A DNA stretch of 42,734 nt, from the NCBI RefSeq assembly GCF_007990715.1, contig NZ_BJWY01000055.1, positions 1-42,734 on the forward strand, in the 5' to 3' direction. Position numbers and translations under genes: made by a program. The notes beneath the pieces were generated by a model that was given only the letters and a program-made list of their open reading frames with translations, was not told where the DNA came from and ran no database searches. This stretch comes from Nocardia seriolae NBRC 15557 (GTDB lineage Bacteria; Actinomycetota; Actinomycetes; Mycobacteriales; Mycobacteriaceae). Positions 33,288 to 41,065 of the stretch are shown here, piece by piece; position 1 is the first letter of the stretch, and the number at the start of each line of letters is the position of its first letter.

Positions 33288-34019
33288 CTACTTGGCCTGA
33301 ACCTTCGGGCCGGTGATGGTGATGAAGTACTGCGCGGCAGCGGCGATCGCGACCGGAGCCGTGATGAACAGCTGGCCCGCGATGGTGCCGAGGAAGCCGA
33401 CCGCGCCCGCACCGACGAGGCAGCCCGCACCGGCGGCGCCCAGCAGCGGCACGAACATGGCGAACAGGATGCCCGCCGAACCGATGGTGGCGAGGCTGGC
33501 CGCCACACCGCCGCCGATGATGCAGCCCAGCGCCGCACCACCGAGGCCACCGACCAGGGTGGCGATGGTGGCGCCCAGGCTGATCTCGTCCTTCATGCGG
33601 TTGAAGGCGGCCAGCTCACGGTCGTAGTCCGTCTTCCAGGGAGCCTGGTCCTCGTAGGGCAGCGCGACGTCCTTGGCGACCGGGGCGTAGGTCGCGTGCT
33701 CCATGTCGACCTGCGGGGTCAGGGTCGCGGTGCGGTCCTTGATCTCGGCGACGACCGGGAACTCGAAGTCGTCGATGCGCACCTTGAGCTCGGTACCGGC
33801 GACGGTGGTGCCGTCGGCAGCCTTGATCTTGAAGACGCCGTTGTCGTTCACCAGCGAACCGGCGTCGGTACGGATGACCGTGCCGGTCTCGGTGAGGCTG
33901 GCGGTGTAGTTGATCCCGTTATCGGCCGGGGCGGTCGGCGCGGCGTTGACGGTCCCGGCGGTAATGCCCAGCGAGGCGATCACCAGGGCCGAAGTCGCGG
34001 CGAATTTCTTGAGACGCAT
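33288..34019 (-). CDS. Secreted glycine-zipper protein, paralog A (Nocardia-type)
   Basis: A 243-residue exported protein. A signal peptide (cleavage after about residue 27, VNAAP) is followed by a predicted beta-rich domain of about 90 residues (INYTASLTETGTVIRTDAGS, DDFEFPVVAEIKD). The C-terminal 110 residues are Gly/Ala-rich with repeated small-xxx-small spacing (GGLGGAALGCIIGGG, GAAGAGCLVGAGAVGFLG), a glycine-zipper pattern that favours membrane insertion. I recall similar proteins in Nocardia and Rhodococcus, possibly annotated DUF8020; function unknown. It is a tandem duplicate of the next upstream gene. Three conserved cysteines lie in the hydrophobic part. The ATG at 34019 has AGAGGA upstream. 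Alternative reading: a pore-forming or toxin-like protein, unproven. Confidence 0.75.
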   Translation of the reverse strand: MRLKKFAATSALVIASLGITAGTVNAAPTAPADNGINYTASLTETGTVIRTDAGSLVNDNGVFKIKAADGTTVAGTELKVRIDDFEFPVVAEIKDRTATLTPQVDMEHATYAPVAKDVALPYEDQAPWKTDYDRELAAFNRMKDEISLGATIATLVGGLGGAALGCIIGGGVAASLATIGSAGILFAMFVPLLGAAGAGCLVGAGAVGFLGTIAGQLFITAPVAIAAAAQYFITITGPKVQAK

Positions 34020-34098
34020 GTATTTGGAATTCCTCTTGAGATGAGCAGGTGCGCCCAGGGGATGGGGTCAGCCGTGTCCCGTCGGGCTCAGTGATCGA

Positions 34099-34134
34099 AA
34101 CCGGCCACTACAAACGCAAAGTGGCACGCCGGTT
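34099..34134 (-). terminator. Hairpin between the two secreted-protein genes
   Basis: AACCGGCCACT (34099-34109) pairs with AGTGG (34120-34124) and, past a 4-base bulge, CCGGTT (34129-34134). On the minus strand TTTCG follows. It lies 38 bases after the stop of the upstream paralog and could terminate it or reduce read-through. Confidence 0.4.
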
Positions 34135-34172
34135 CCCCATTGGTGAACTTTGCCCATCCGTTGCCAGTGCCA

Positions 34173-34889
34173 CTATTTCGCGGGAGCGAAAGGCTGGTTG
34201 ATGGTGGTGAAGTATTGCACCGCAGCGGCAATCGCGACCGGAGCCGTCACGAACAGCTGGCCCGCGATGGTGCCGAGGAAGCCGACCGCACCCGCGCCGA
34301 TAACGCAGCCCGCGCCCGCCGCACCGAGCAGCGGCACGAAAAGGGCGGCCAGAATGCCCGCCGAACCGAGACCGACGAGCCCGGCGGCGGCACCCGCGCC
34401 GACGATGCAGCCGAGCGCCGCGCCACCCAGCCCGCCGGCCAGGGTGCCGATCGTCGCGCCCAGGCCGATGGTGTCGCGCAGCCGGTTCCAGGCCGCCTGC
34501 TCACGGTCGTACTGGGACTTCCATGGCGCCTGGCCCTCGTAGGGCAGAGCCACCGGCTTGTAGACCGCGTGCGCCTCATCGATGCGGGGAGTCAGAGTCG
34601 CGGTGCGGTCCTTGATCTCGGCCGCGATCGGGAACTCGAAATCATCCACCCGCAGCGTCAATTCGGAGCCCGCCACCACGGTGCCGTCCGGAGTCTTGAT
34701 CTTGAAAACGCCGTTTTCGTTCACCAGCGAACCGGCGTCGGTACGAATCCTCGTGCCCGTATCGGTAACCTCGGCGGTGTAGTTGATACCGGTCTCGGAT
34801 ACGGCCGGAGCCGCGTTCACGGTGCCGGAGCTCACGCCGATCGCCACGATCGCCAAAGCCGCGATCCCGACGAATTTCCTCATCTTCAT
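34173..34889 (-). CDS. Secreted glycine-zipper protein, paralog B (Nocardia-type)
   Basis: A 238-residue protein with the same plan as the gene downstream of it: signal peptide (MKMRKFVGIAALAIVAIGVS, cleavage near VNAAP), beta-rich domain, and Gly/Ala-rich hydrophobic C-terminus. Long stretches are shared, such as IRTDAGSLVN-NGVFKIK, FEFP-AEIKDRTATLTP, and GTIAGQLF-TAPVAIAAA-QYF. By eye well over half of the residues are identical, so the duplication is recent or under strong constraint. The ATG at 34889 has GGGAAG upstream; the ATG at 34883 is possible, and the longer ORF to 35075 would run into the repair gene. Function unknown. Confidence 0.75.
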   Translation of the reverse strand: MKMRKFVGIAALAIVAIGVSSGTVNAAPAVSETGINYTAEVTDTGTRIRTDAGSLVNENGVFKIKTPDGTVVAGSELTLRVDDFEFPIAAEIKDRTATLTPRIDEAHAVYKPVALPYEGQAPWKSQYDREQAAWNRLRDTIGLGATIGTLAGGLGGAALGCIVGAGAAAGLVGLGSAGILAALFVPLLGAAGAGCVIGAGAVGFLGTIAGQLFVTAPVAIAAAVQYFTTINQPFAPAK

Positions 34890-35007
34890 GCTGGTACTGC
34901 TTCCCACTGCCGCGAACTTGAACTGTCGGCGGCAAGCATCAAGCAACCCCGCGGATTTCTGGAGGGTAAAAACCAGCTTGATTCGATCGGGACAAAACAG
35001 GCAGGGG

Positions 35008-35586
35008 CTACTTCGCCTTGGCGGCGGCCTTCGCCTGTTTCTTGAATTCCCGTACCTGCGTGAGGGATTCGGCATCGGTGACGTCGGCGACCGAACGGCG
35101 GGAGCCGTCCTCGCCGTACGCGCCCGCCGCCTCGCGCCAGCCCTTCGCGTCCAAGCCGCGCTGTTTTCCCAAGAGCGCCAGGAAGATTCGGGCCTTCTGG
35201 TCGCCGAAGCCGGGGAGCTTTTTCAGGCGCTTCAGGACCTCTTTGCCGTCCGGATCGCCCTCGGTCCAGAGTCCGGCGGTATTGCCGTCGTAGTTCTCGA
35301 CAATGTATCGAGCCAACTCCTGCACGCGGCGGCCCATGGATCGGCCGTAGCGGTGGATGGCGGGTGGGGTGGCGGCCAGCTCCTCGAATTCCTCGGGATC
35401 GGCGGCGGCGATCCGGTTGATATCGAAGCCGCCCATCCGGTCGGCGAGTTTCCAGGGGCCGCGGAATGCGTGCTCCATCGGAAACTGCTGATCCAGCATC
35501 ATTCCGACCAACAGGGCGAAATCATCGTTCGAAAGCAGCTCGTCGGCATCGGATTCCTGCGCAATACACAGCGTGCGGCTCACCAT
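35008..35586 (-). CDS. HhH-GPD-type base excision repair protein
   Basis: A 192-residue protein of a short actinobacterial HhH-GPD subfamily. The helix-hairpin-helix is seen in LKKLPGFGDQKARIFLALLG near residues 118-140, and the N-terminal helices carry LLVGMMLDQQFPMEHAF, typical of the glycosylase fold. The C-terminus is Lys/Ala-rich (KKQAKAAAKAK), suitable for DNA contact. The expected catalytic Asp is probably Asp166 in ADVTD. Target base unknown. The ATG at 35586 gives the normal N-terminus; the longer ORF would overlap the divergent methyltransferase gene. The start is 61 bases from that gene. Confidence 0.8.
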   Translation of the reverse strand: MVSRTLCIAQESDADELLSNDDFALLVGMMLDQQFPMEHAFRGPWKLADRMGGFDINRIAAADPEEFEELAATPPAIHRYGRSMGRRVQELARYIVENYDGNTAGLWTEGDPDGKEVLKRLKKLPGFGDQKARIFLALLGKQRGLDAKGWREAAGAYGEDGSRRSVADVTDAESLTQVREFKKQAKAAAKAK

Positions 35587-35647
35587 GGATCGATCATCCC
35601 ATTCATCTTGCGTTGCGGTGACGCGGGTCACGACTAGGCTCGGCCAT

Positions 35648-36535
35648 ATGCCCGACACCATGGCTAATTCTTCAGTACGAACCGCGTCGCAACCTGGCGC
35701 TGCCTCGCTGGAGCGCAGCGGAAGCGCATCGGACCCGGTCGGACTGCGACCGGACCGTTTCGACCGTGATGGACAAGATCAGCTCGTCGACGTCAACGAT
35801 CTACAGGCGGCGCTGCCGGGTATCCGGCGCCTGCGGGCCTGGGCCCACGACGCCCTGGCGACCCGGCCCGGCGAGAGCGCCGTCGATGTCGGATCCGGCA
35901 CCGGATCGGAGGTGCTGACCCTGGCCGAGCGGGTCGGACCCACCGGCACCGCGCTCGGCGTCGAACCCGATCCGGAGCTGCTCTTCGCCGCCGAACGCCG
36001 CGCCGCAGCCGCCGGTTCCACCGCCACCTTCATCAGCGGCGACGCCTACGGCCTGCCGGTCGGCAGCGAGAGCTTCGATGTGGCGCTGTGCGAGCGCGTC
36101 TTCGGACACCTCACCTCCCCCGCCCGGGCCGCCGGGGAGATCGCCCGCGTGCTGCGGCCGGGCGGTCGCGTGGTGGTCATGGACAGCGACTGGGGCACGG
36201 CCATCGTGCATCCCGGCGACCGCCACGTGGTGCACGAGGTGATCGAGACCATGATCGCGGGCACCACCAACCCGTTCGCGGGCCGCCGCCTGGCGGGACA
36301 GCTCACCGCGGCCGGACTGGTCGTCGACGACATCGCCTCGCACGCGCTCATCCAGGACGGTGGTGTCGGCGCGGGCGCGCTGGTGGCACGCGTCGCCGAT
36401 CGAGCCGTCGCGCGCGGGTCCATCACCCAACGCCAGCGCGACCAGTTGCTCGCCGACCTGGAAGCCGGTGCGGCCAGCGGTGACATCCACCTGTCGGTGA
36501 CCATCTTCGCGGTACTGGCGCACAAGCCGAACTGA
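35648..36535 (+). CDS. Class I SAM-dependent methyltransferase
   Basis: A 295-residue UbiE-like methyltransferase. Motif I is VDVGSGTGSEVLTLAE near residue 80, followed by the acidic ribose-binding VEPD near 106, the DAYGLPVGSESFDVALCERVFGHL region and VLRPGGRVVVMDSDWG. The small-molecule acceptor is unknown. The ATG at 35648 is chosen because the longer ORF overlaps the divergent repair gene. The N-terminal 40 residues are of low complexity. It converges on aspC with a shared terminator. Confidence 0.85.
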   Translation: MPDTMANSSVRTASQPGAASLERSGSASDPVGLRPDRFDRDGQDQLVDVNDLQAALPGIRRLRAWAHDALATRPGESAVDVGSGTGSEVLTLAERVGPTGTALGVEPDPELLFAAERRAAAAGSTATFISGDAYGLPVGSESFDVALCERVFGHLTSPARAAGEIARVLRPGGRVVVMDSDWGTAIVHPGDRHVVHEVIETMIAGTTNPFAGRRLAGQLTAAGLVVDDIASHALIQDGGVGAGALVARVADRAVARGSITQRQRDQLLADLEAGAASGDIHLSVTIFAVLAHKPN

Positions 36536-36564
36536 CGCGAAACCGGTATCGACGCGGAAACACA

Positions 36565-36597
36565 AGAGGCGCGCGCCCTTTCGAGGTGCGCGCCTCT
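36565..36597. terminator. Bidirectional terminator between the methyltransferase gene and aspC
   Basis: Perfect 10-base arms AGAGGCGCGC and GCGCGCCTCT around a 13-base loop, followed on the plus strand by CGTTTGGTTGT. It lies between two convergent genes, 29 and 17 bases from their stops. Confidence 0.75.
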
Positions 36598-36613
36598 CGT
36601 TTGGTTGTGTCCC

Positions 36614-37903
36614 TTACAGACTCAGCAGCTTCTCGGCCGAGGCCAGCAGCACGCAGGTGGCCAGGCCGTCCATCGCCTTCTCCAGCTCAGCCGTGGACGG
36701 GAAGCTGGGCGCGATGCGAATGTTCTTGTCCTCCGGGTCCTTTCCGTACGGGTAGGAGGCCCCGGCGGGCGTCAGCGCGATGCCCGCGTCCTTGGCCAGG
36801 GCCACCACCTTGCTCGCGGTGCCCTCCAGCACGTCCAGGCTGATGAAGTAGCCGCCCCTGGGCTCGGTCCAGGACGCCACCTTGGACGCGCCCAGACGAT
36901 CCTCCAGAATCCGCAGCACCAGTTTGAACTTCGGCTCCAGGATCTCGCGGTGGCGCTGCATGTGCGCCCGCACGCCCTCGGCGTCCTTGAAGAAGCGCAG
37001 GTGGCGCAGCTGGTTCACCTTGTCCGGGCCGATCGTCTTCTTGCCCAGGTGCTTCAGATACCACTCCAGGTTGGCGGTCGAGGAGCCGAAGAAGCTCACA
37101 CCCGCCCCCGCGAAGGTGATCTTGGAGGTGGAGGCCAGCACGAACGGGCGATTCGGGTGCCCGGCCCGCTCGGCCATGCCCAGCACGTCCAGCACCGGGT
37201 CGGCGGTCTCGGTGAGCGGGTGCACGGCGTAGGCGTTGTCCCACATCAGACGGAAGTCCGGTGCCGCGGTCGGCATCGAAACCAGTTCCTGGACAACGGC
37301 TTCGGAATAGGTGACGCCGGTCGGGTTGGAGTAGTTCGGGACCACCCACATGCCCTTGATGCCGGGATCGGAGGCCACCAGCTCCGCGATCAGGTGGACG
37401 TCCGGGCCGTCGCCGTTCATCGGGATCGGGATCATCTCGAAGCCGAGCGACTCGGTGATGGCGAAGTGGCGGTCGTAACCCGGCACCGGGCACAGGAACT
37501 TGAGCACCGGCTCATCGGCCCAGCGGCGCACCGAATCCGCGGTGCCGTGCAGCACCGAGAAGACCAGCAGGTCGTGCATGATCTCCAGGCTGGCATTGTT
37601 GCCGGCCACCAGATTCGACACCGGAATGTTCAGCAGCTCACCGAAAATGACGCGCAGCTCCGGCAGGCCGTGCAGGCCACCGTAATTGCGCACGTCGGTG
37701 CCGTTGGCATCGCGGTAGTCGGCGGCACCCGGCAGCTCCAGGAGTTCCTGGGAGAGGTCCAGCTGCTCGGGCGAGGGCTTACCCCTCGTAATGTCCAGCG
37801 TCAGCTTCTCGGTCTTGAGCTTCGCGTAGTTCGCGGTCTGCGTCTCGTGTTCCGTCGCGAGTTCCGCATGGCTCATCAAACCGAATTGCGTCTGCCGAGG
37901 CAT
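36614..37903 (-). CDS. aspC: Aspartate aminotransferase AspC (Rv3722c type)
   Basis: A 429-residue PLP-dependent fold-type I aminotransferase. It has the conserved NYGGLHGLPELR near 73-84, PNYSNPTGVTYSE near 189-201, the pyridine-contacting Asp in WDNAYAVH, and the PLP lysine Lys261 in ASTSKITFAGAGVS. Closest by eye to M. tuberculosis Rv3722c, shown to be the main aspartate aminotransferase and important for nitrogen distribution. The ATG at 37903 has GGAAAGG about seven bases upstream; the very long ORF extending to 39352 is read-through of an open frame across the SRP RNA and an antisense gene. Its place between dnaX and the SRP RNA matches the mycobacterial order except for inserted genes. 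Confidence 0.92.
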   Translation of the reverse strand: MPRQTQFGLMSHAELATEHETQTANYAKLKTEKLTLDITRGKPSPEQLDLSQELLELPGAADYRDANGTDVRNYGGLHGLPELRVIFGELLNIPVSNLVAGNNASLEIMHDLLVFSVLHGTADSVRRWADEPVLKFLCPVPGYDRHFAITESLGFEMIPIPMNGDGPDVHLIAELVASDPGIKGMWVVPNYSNPTGVTYSEAVVQELVSMPTAAPDFRLMWDNAYAVHPLTETADPVLDVLGMAERAGHPNRPFVLASTSKITFAGAGVSFFGSSTANLEWYLKHLGKKTIGPDKVNQLRHLRFFKDAEGVRAHMQRHREILEPKFKLVLRILEDRLGASKVASWTEPRGGYFISLDVLEGTASKVVALAKDAGIALTPAGASYPYGKDPEDKNIRIAPSFPSTAELEKAMDGLATCVLLASAEKLLSL

Positions 37904-38041
37904 CTGACAGCCTTTCCAATGGCGTGGATGTGTGTCCAGGGTTACGCGCATCGCGAACCCAACCGCCCAGGTTACTAGGACGGCTCGCCGAATCGACAGG
38001 GATATCGGGACTCCGGAGCGGACGGAACCCCCGGAAACGAA

Positions 38042-38130
38042 AGGGGACCCAGCGCACCCGGCAGAGCCCGTTGACCCTTGCTGCCTTCCGGCCCTGGGGG
38101 AGTTCACAGGATGCGCGCCGCGCTGGATCC
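38042..38130 (-). ncRNA. ffs: Signal recognition particle RNA (4.5S type)
   Basis: On the minus strand the conserved SRP core CCAGGGCCGGAAGGCAGCAA is present at about 38099-38080, including the GGAA tetraloop and the Ffh-binding internal loop. The 5' GGATCCAGCGC (38130-38120) pairs with the 3' GCGCTGGGTCC (near 38055-38045), one wobble, closing an 89-base hairpin. It is followed by CCCTTTCGTTT. It scaffolds Ffh for co-translational membrane targeting. M. tuberculosis also has ffs between Rv3722c and Rv3723. Confidence 0.9.
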
Positions 38131-38137
38131 GTCGGCC

Positions 38138-38143
38138 AGTGTA
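38138..38143 (-). promoter_or_regulatory. -10 element of the SRP RNA gene
   Basis: TACACT on the minus strand, seven bases before the first G of the SRP RNA closing stem. The spacing predicts the start at or beside position 38130. No good -35 was found. Confidence 0.55.
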
Positions 38144-38233
38144 GCGGCTCACCGCGACCGCTGCCGCCCGGGGTCGATACGATGCCTGCGACACGCGGGG
38201 TCCCCCGCTCATTTCCGGAGGGGTAAGAAGCAC

Positions 38234-39304
38234 ATGACGAGTTCCGAGCCAGGACCGGGCGGGCCGCAGGACCCGCAGAAAGCCCAGGAGACCGCGCAAT
38301 GGTGGGCCACCCCGCCCACCGGAACCGATCCCGGCCAACCGTTGCAGGGCGCGGATCCGACCATGCTCAACTACGCGGCCGGCGGCGGGACGTACACGCC
38401 GCCCGCGCAGCCGATTCCGCCCTCGCAGTCCGGCGGCGGCTACCCGCAGCAGCCGCCCGTGACCGGCGGCGGCTACCAACAGCCGGTGCCGCCCATGCAG
38501 TCCGGCGGCTTCCCGCAGCAGCAGTACGCCCAGCCGCAGTACGCCGCGCCGCAGCAGTTCACCCCGCCGCCCCCGGTGCCGCCCGGCGCACCGGGTTACG
38601 GCTACGCGCCGCAGCCGCCGCGCTCGGGCGGCAACAAGAACGGCTGGATCATCGGCGGTGTCATCGGCCTGGTGGTGATCGTCGGCGCGATCATCGGCGT
38701 GGTCGCGCTCTCGGGCAGCGACTCCTCGCCGCTCGGCGGTGACAAGAAGAAGAATGCCGGGAAGTACACCATGGACGGTGTCACCAACGGCTGCACCGTG
38801 ATCGACACCTCGGTGCTGAGCAAGTGGGCCGCCAACTCCAAGGGCACCCCCGAGCACTCCGAGACCAAGCCCACCGATTACTCGGGCGGCCGCTTCGAAT
38901 GCCGCGCAGGCAACGAGGAGACCAGCAAGACCGACAAGTACTCCTCCTCCACCAATACCGCCGATCTCACCCTCGACGTGGCCTTCCTGAGCGGGTCCTC
39001 GAGCGCGTACAACCGCCCCGAATACGACCTGTGGAAGACCTCCGACACCGGCACCACCGGCAGCGGCCGCACCTCGGGTGACGTGAGCGGCATCGGCGAG
39101 GCGGGCTACTGGACCTCCAAGGTCGACGACTACACCTACTTCACCTCCACCGACTACACCTGCGCGGTCAAGGACGACAACGCCTCGGTCAAGGTGGAAT
39201 TCCGCCTGACCATGTACAAGGGCAAGGACGTCAGCAAGGACGATCTCGCCACGGCCTGCAAGGAGCAGGTCCGCAAGGCACTCCAGAACATCAAGAAGAA
39301 GTAG
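38234..39304 (+). CDS. Single-pass membrane protein with proline/glutamine-rich N-terminus (Rv3723-like)
   Basis: A 356-residue protein. Residues 1-135 are a cytoplasmic Pro/Gln/Gly-rich region with PPQ, GGGYPQQP and QPQYAAPQQ units. A membrane segment of about 25 residues follows (WIIGGVIGLVVIVGAIIGVVAL near 140-162). The extracytoplasmic domain of about 190 residues has cysteines in NGCTVID, FECRAG, YTCAV and ATACKEQ, probably two disulfides, and a Lys-rich end. Its place next to ffs and aspC matches Rv3723 of M. tuberculosis. Function unknown. The ATG at 38234 has GGAGGGG eleven bases upstream. The architecture is similar to the zinc metallopeptidase at 20935-22233, but without its HEYGHH. 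Confidence 0.8.
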   Translation: MTSSEPGPGGPQDPQKAQETAQWWATPPTGTDPGQPLQGADPTMLNYAAGGGTYTPPAQPIPPSQSGGGYPQQPPVTGGGYQQPVPPMQSGGFPQQQYAQPQYAAPQQFTPPPPVPPGAPGYGYAPQPPRSGGNKNGWIIGGVIGLVVIVGAIIGVVALSGSDSSPLGGDKKKNAGKYTMDGVTNGCTVIDTSVLSKWAANSKGTPEHSETKPTDYSGGRFECRAGNEETSKTDKYSSSTNTADLTLDVAFLSGSSSAYNRPEYDLWKTSDTGTTGSGRTSGDVSGIGEAGYWTSKVDDYTYFTSTDYTCAVKDDNASVKVEFRLTMYKGKDVSKDDLATACKEQVRKALQNIKKK

Positions 39305-39380
39305 CCGCAACATCGGGCAGAAGTGGCCGCCGACCACTGCATTTGCTTCCACCAGGGGTGCACCCGGTATATTGCTCGGC

Positions 39381-39466
39381 GGAGGATTCGCCTAGTGGCC
39401 TATGGCGCTCGCCTGGAACGCGGGTTGGGTTAACAGCCCTCAGGGGTTCAAATCCCCTATCCTCCG
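39381..39466 (+). tRNA. tRNA-Ser(GGA)
   Basis: An 86-base cloverleaf: acceptor GGAGGAT with ATCCTCC, D-arm with CCTAGTGGCC, anticodon stem CTCGC/GCGGG with loop CTGGAAC (anticodon GGA, reading UCC and UCU), a long variable arm as expected for class II serine tRNAs, and T-arm AGGGGTTCAAATCCCCT. The discriminator is G and CCA is not encoded. Confidence 0.93.
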
Positions 39467-39471
39467 CTTGC

Positions 39472-39508
39472 GAAGGCCCCGGCCGGACTCAGTCCGGCCG
39501 GGGCCTTC
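39472..39508. terminator. Strong terminator after tRNA-Ser
   Basis: A near-perfect palindrome with 18-base arms beginning GAAGGCCCCGGCCGGACT, one central base. It begins six bases after the tRNA and ends 15 bases before the convergent acyltransferase stop, so it serves both. Confidence 0.8.
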
Positions 39509-39522
39509 CGTATTTCGCGGTG

Positions 39523-40992
39523 TCACGCGGTGTCCTCGGTATTGCGCAATGCGTCGGCAACCTCGTCCAGGGCCGAATCCAGCAGCAGTGCGTACCGGTC
39601 GGGATCGGGGAGGACGAGCGGGTCGGCGTGGATCGAAACGGTGACGGTGTCGCCGAGGCCGTGGATGCCGTGGGTCAGGTGCATGACCGCGCCCAGCGCC
39701 GGGAAGCCCGCTGTGAATCGCACCGCACCGCCGCCGAACTCGAGATCCGCGGCACCCCGGTCGACACTGGAGACCACGGTGTGACCCGAAACTCGTTCGG
39801 GGAGCGCGTCGATGGGGGCACGCATCACCTCGCGGTGCAGCAGCGGGGCGGGGAGGACGGCGGTCACGGCGTCCTGCGCGTCCTGGAGGGGGTGCGCGGC
39901 GCGTTCACGGCGGGCGGCCAGCTCGGCGGCGATGCGGGCCGCCCGGGCGTGCGGCATCGGTTCGGAGACGGCCAGATCCACCGACAGGTCGCGGTAGCCA
40001 TTTCTGCCGGAAGAGTCATCGCGGTCACCGGAGCCATGGCGGCCGGTTTCGGCGGCGGGCCGCGCCATGGGGACCTGGGCGCGCAATTCGGGCACCGCGT
40101 CGCCGCGTTCCCGGAGGTGGTGCTCGAGCGCCAGGGAGATGGCGGTGAGCGCCACCACCGTCACCGAGTACCCCGGTGCGAGGAACCGGTTCTTGTCGCA
40201 CACCAGCATTCGCACGGCATGCGCGGCCGGGATCGCGCCGCCGCCGTTCAGGACAGTCGGTTCGGCATCCGGCGCGGGCGGCGGGAGCTCGCCGGTCGCG
40301 GTGAGCTCCGCCAGCCGCCGCTGGGCCCGCGCGGCAGCCAGTCCGCGGACGACGGTGCGCGCCATACCGATCGGGATCCCGGGTAGGGCCACGGTAGCGG
40401 CGAGAGCGCTCAGCATCGTCTCGCCGATCTTGCCCGGCAGCACTCGGCGAATAACCGGGGAAGACGCCCATCCGGCATCGGGTGCCGGAAATTCGCTGTG
40501 TCCGAACAGGGCTCGCGCGATGACCGCGGCCCGGCGGCCGTCGGCCAGGGCGTGGGATAGCTGGAGCACCGCTACGAGCGCCGACTCACCGGTAGCGAAT
40601 CCCGGGACGCCCGAGACGTTCCGGAAGACGTGCAGCCGCCACGGGCGCTCGTCGGCATGCAGACCGGCGCCCAGCAGCCCGCCCACGGCCGCGGTGACCT
40701 TCGCCCATGTCGCCGTGCCGAGGTCGTGATCGACGAACTGAGCATTCGTGAATTCGCAAGCCGCCCAAATCGGATACGCAATGTTTGCAGGAGTATCCAG
40801 CACGTGTATCAGCAAATCCGGAATATGCGTGACCCGCTCCGCCACGCCCGCCCGCAGCTCCGCCACGCCGCACCCGGTGTCGGCGAAGCCGTAGAGCAGG
40901 AACAGATCGTTGCGGGTGCGCGCGGACAGCCAGTACATGGTCGCGTCCCGGGCGGCCAGGGAATTCACCCGACGACCATAACGAAACTCCAT
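39523..40992 (-). CDS. WS/DGAT-like O-acyltransferase
   Basis: A 489-residue protein of the wax ester synthase/diacylglycerol acyltransferase family, which makes storage wax esters and triacylglycerols from acyl-CoA. The N-terminus has the ARDATMYWL stretch (compare SPxDxxFW of the family). The active-site motif reads SHALADG at 146-152: the catalytic His147, Asp151 and Gly152 of HHxxxDG are kept, but the first His is Ser. The C-terminal half carries the DUF1298-type ending with GLGDTVTVSIHADP. The first-His substitution and the divergent N-terminus make true TAG synthase activity uncertain. The ATG at 40992 is used. The qcrB copy is divergent, 73 bases away. Confidence 0.75.
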   Translation of the reverse strand: MEFRYGRRVNSLAARDATMYWLSARTRNDLFLLYGFADTGCGVAELRAGVAERVTHIPDLLIHVLDTPANIAYPIWAACEFTNAQFVDHDLGTATWAKVTAAVGGLLGAGLHADERPWRLHVFRNVSGVPGFATGESALVAVLQLSHALADGRRAAVIARALFGHSEFPAPDAGWASSPVIRRVLPGKIGETMLSALAATVALPGIPIGMARTVVRGLAAARAQRRLAELTATGELPPPAPDAEPTVLNGGGAIPAAHAVRMLVCDKNRFLAPGYSVTVVALTAISLALEHHLRERGDAVPELRAQVPMARPAAETGRHGSGDRDDSSGRNGYRDLSVDLAVSEPMPHARAARIAAELAARRERAAHPLQDAQDAVTAVLPAPLLHREVMRAPIDALPERVSGHTVVSSVDRGAADLEFGGGAVRFTAGFPALGAVMHLTHGIHGLGDTVTVSIHADPLVLPDPDRYALLLDSALDEVADALRNTEDTA

Positions 40993-41065
40993 ACAGCGCA
41001 GCCCCTCTGGGTGCTACCGTTCGTAGTAGAAGCCTTTTCACTGTCCCGGGGGCGGGGTGACCGCA

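Noticed and set aside
37904..39352. N-terminal extension of aspC to 39352
   Set aside because: It would run through the SRP RNA and antisense to the Rv3723-like gene. The conserved AspC sequence begins at the ATG at 37903 with a good ribosome binding site.
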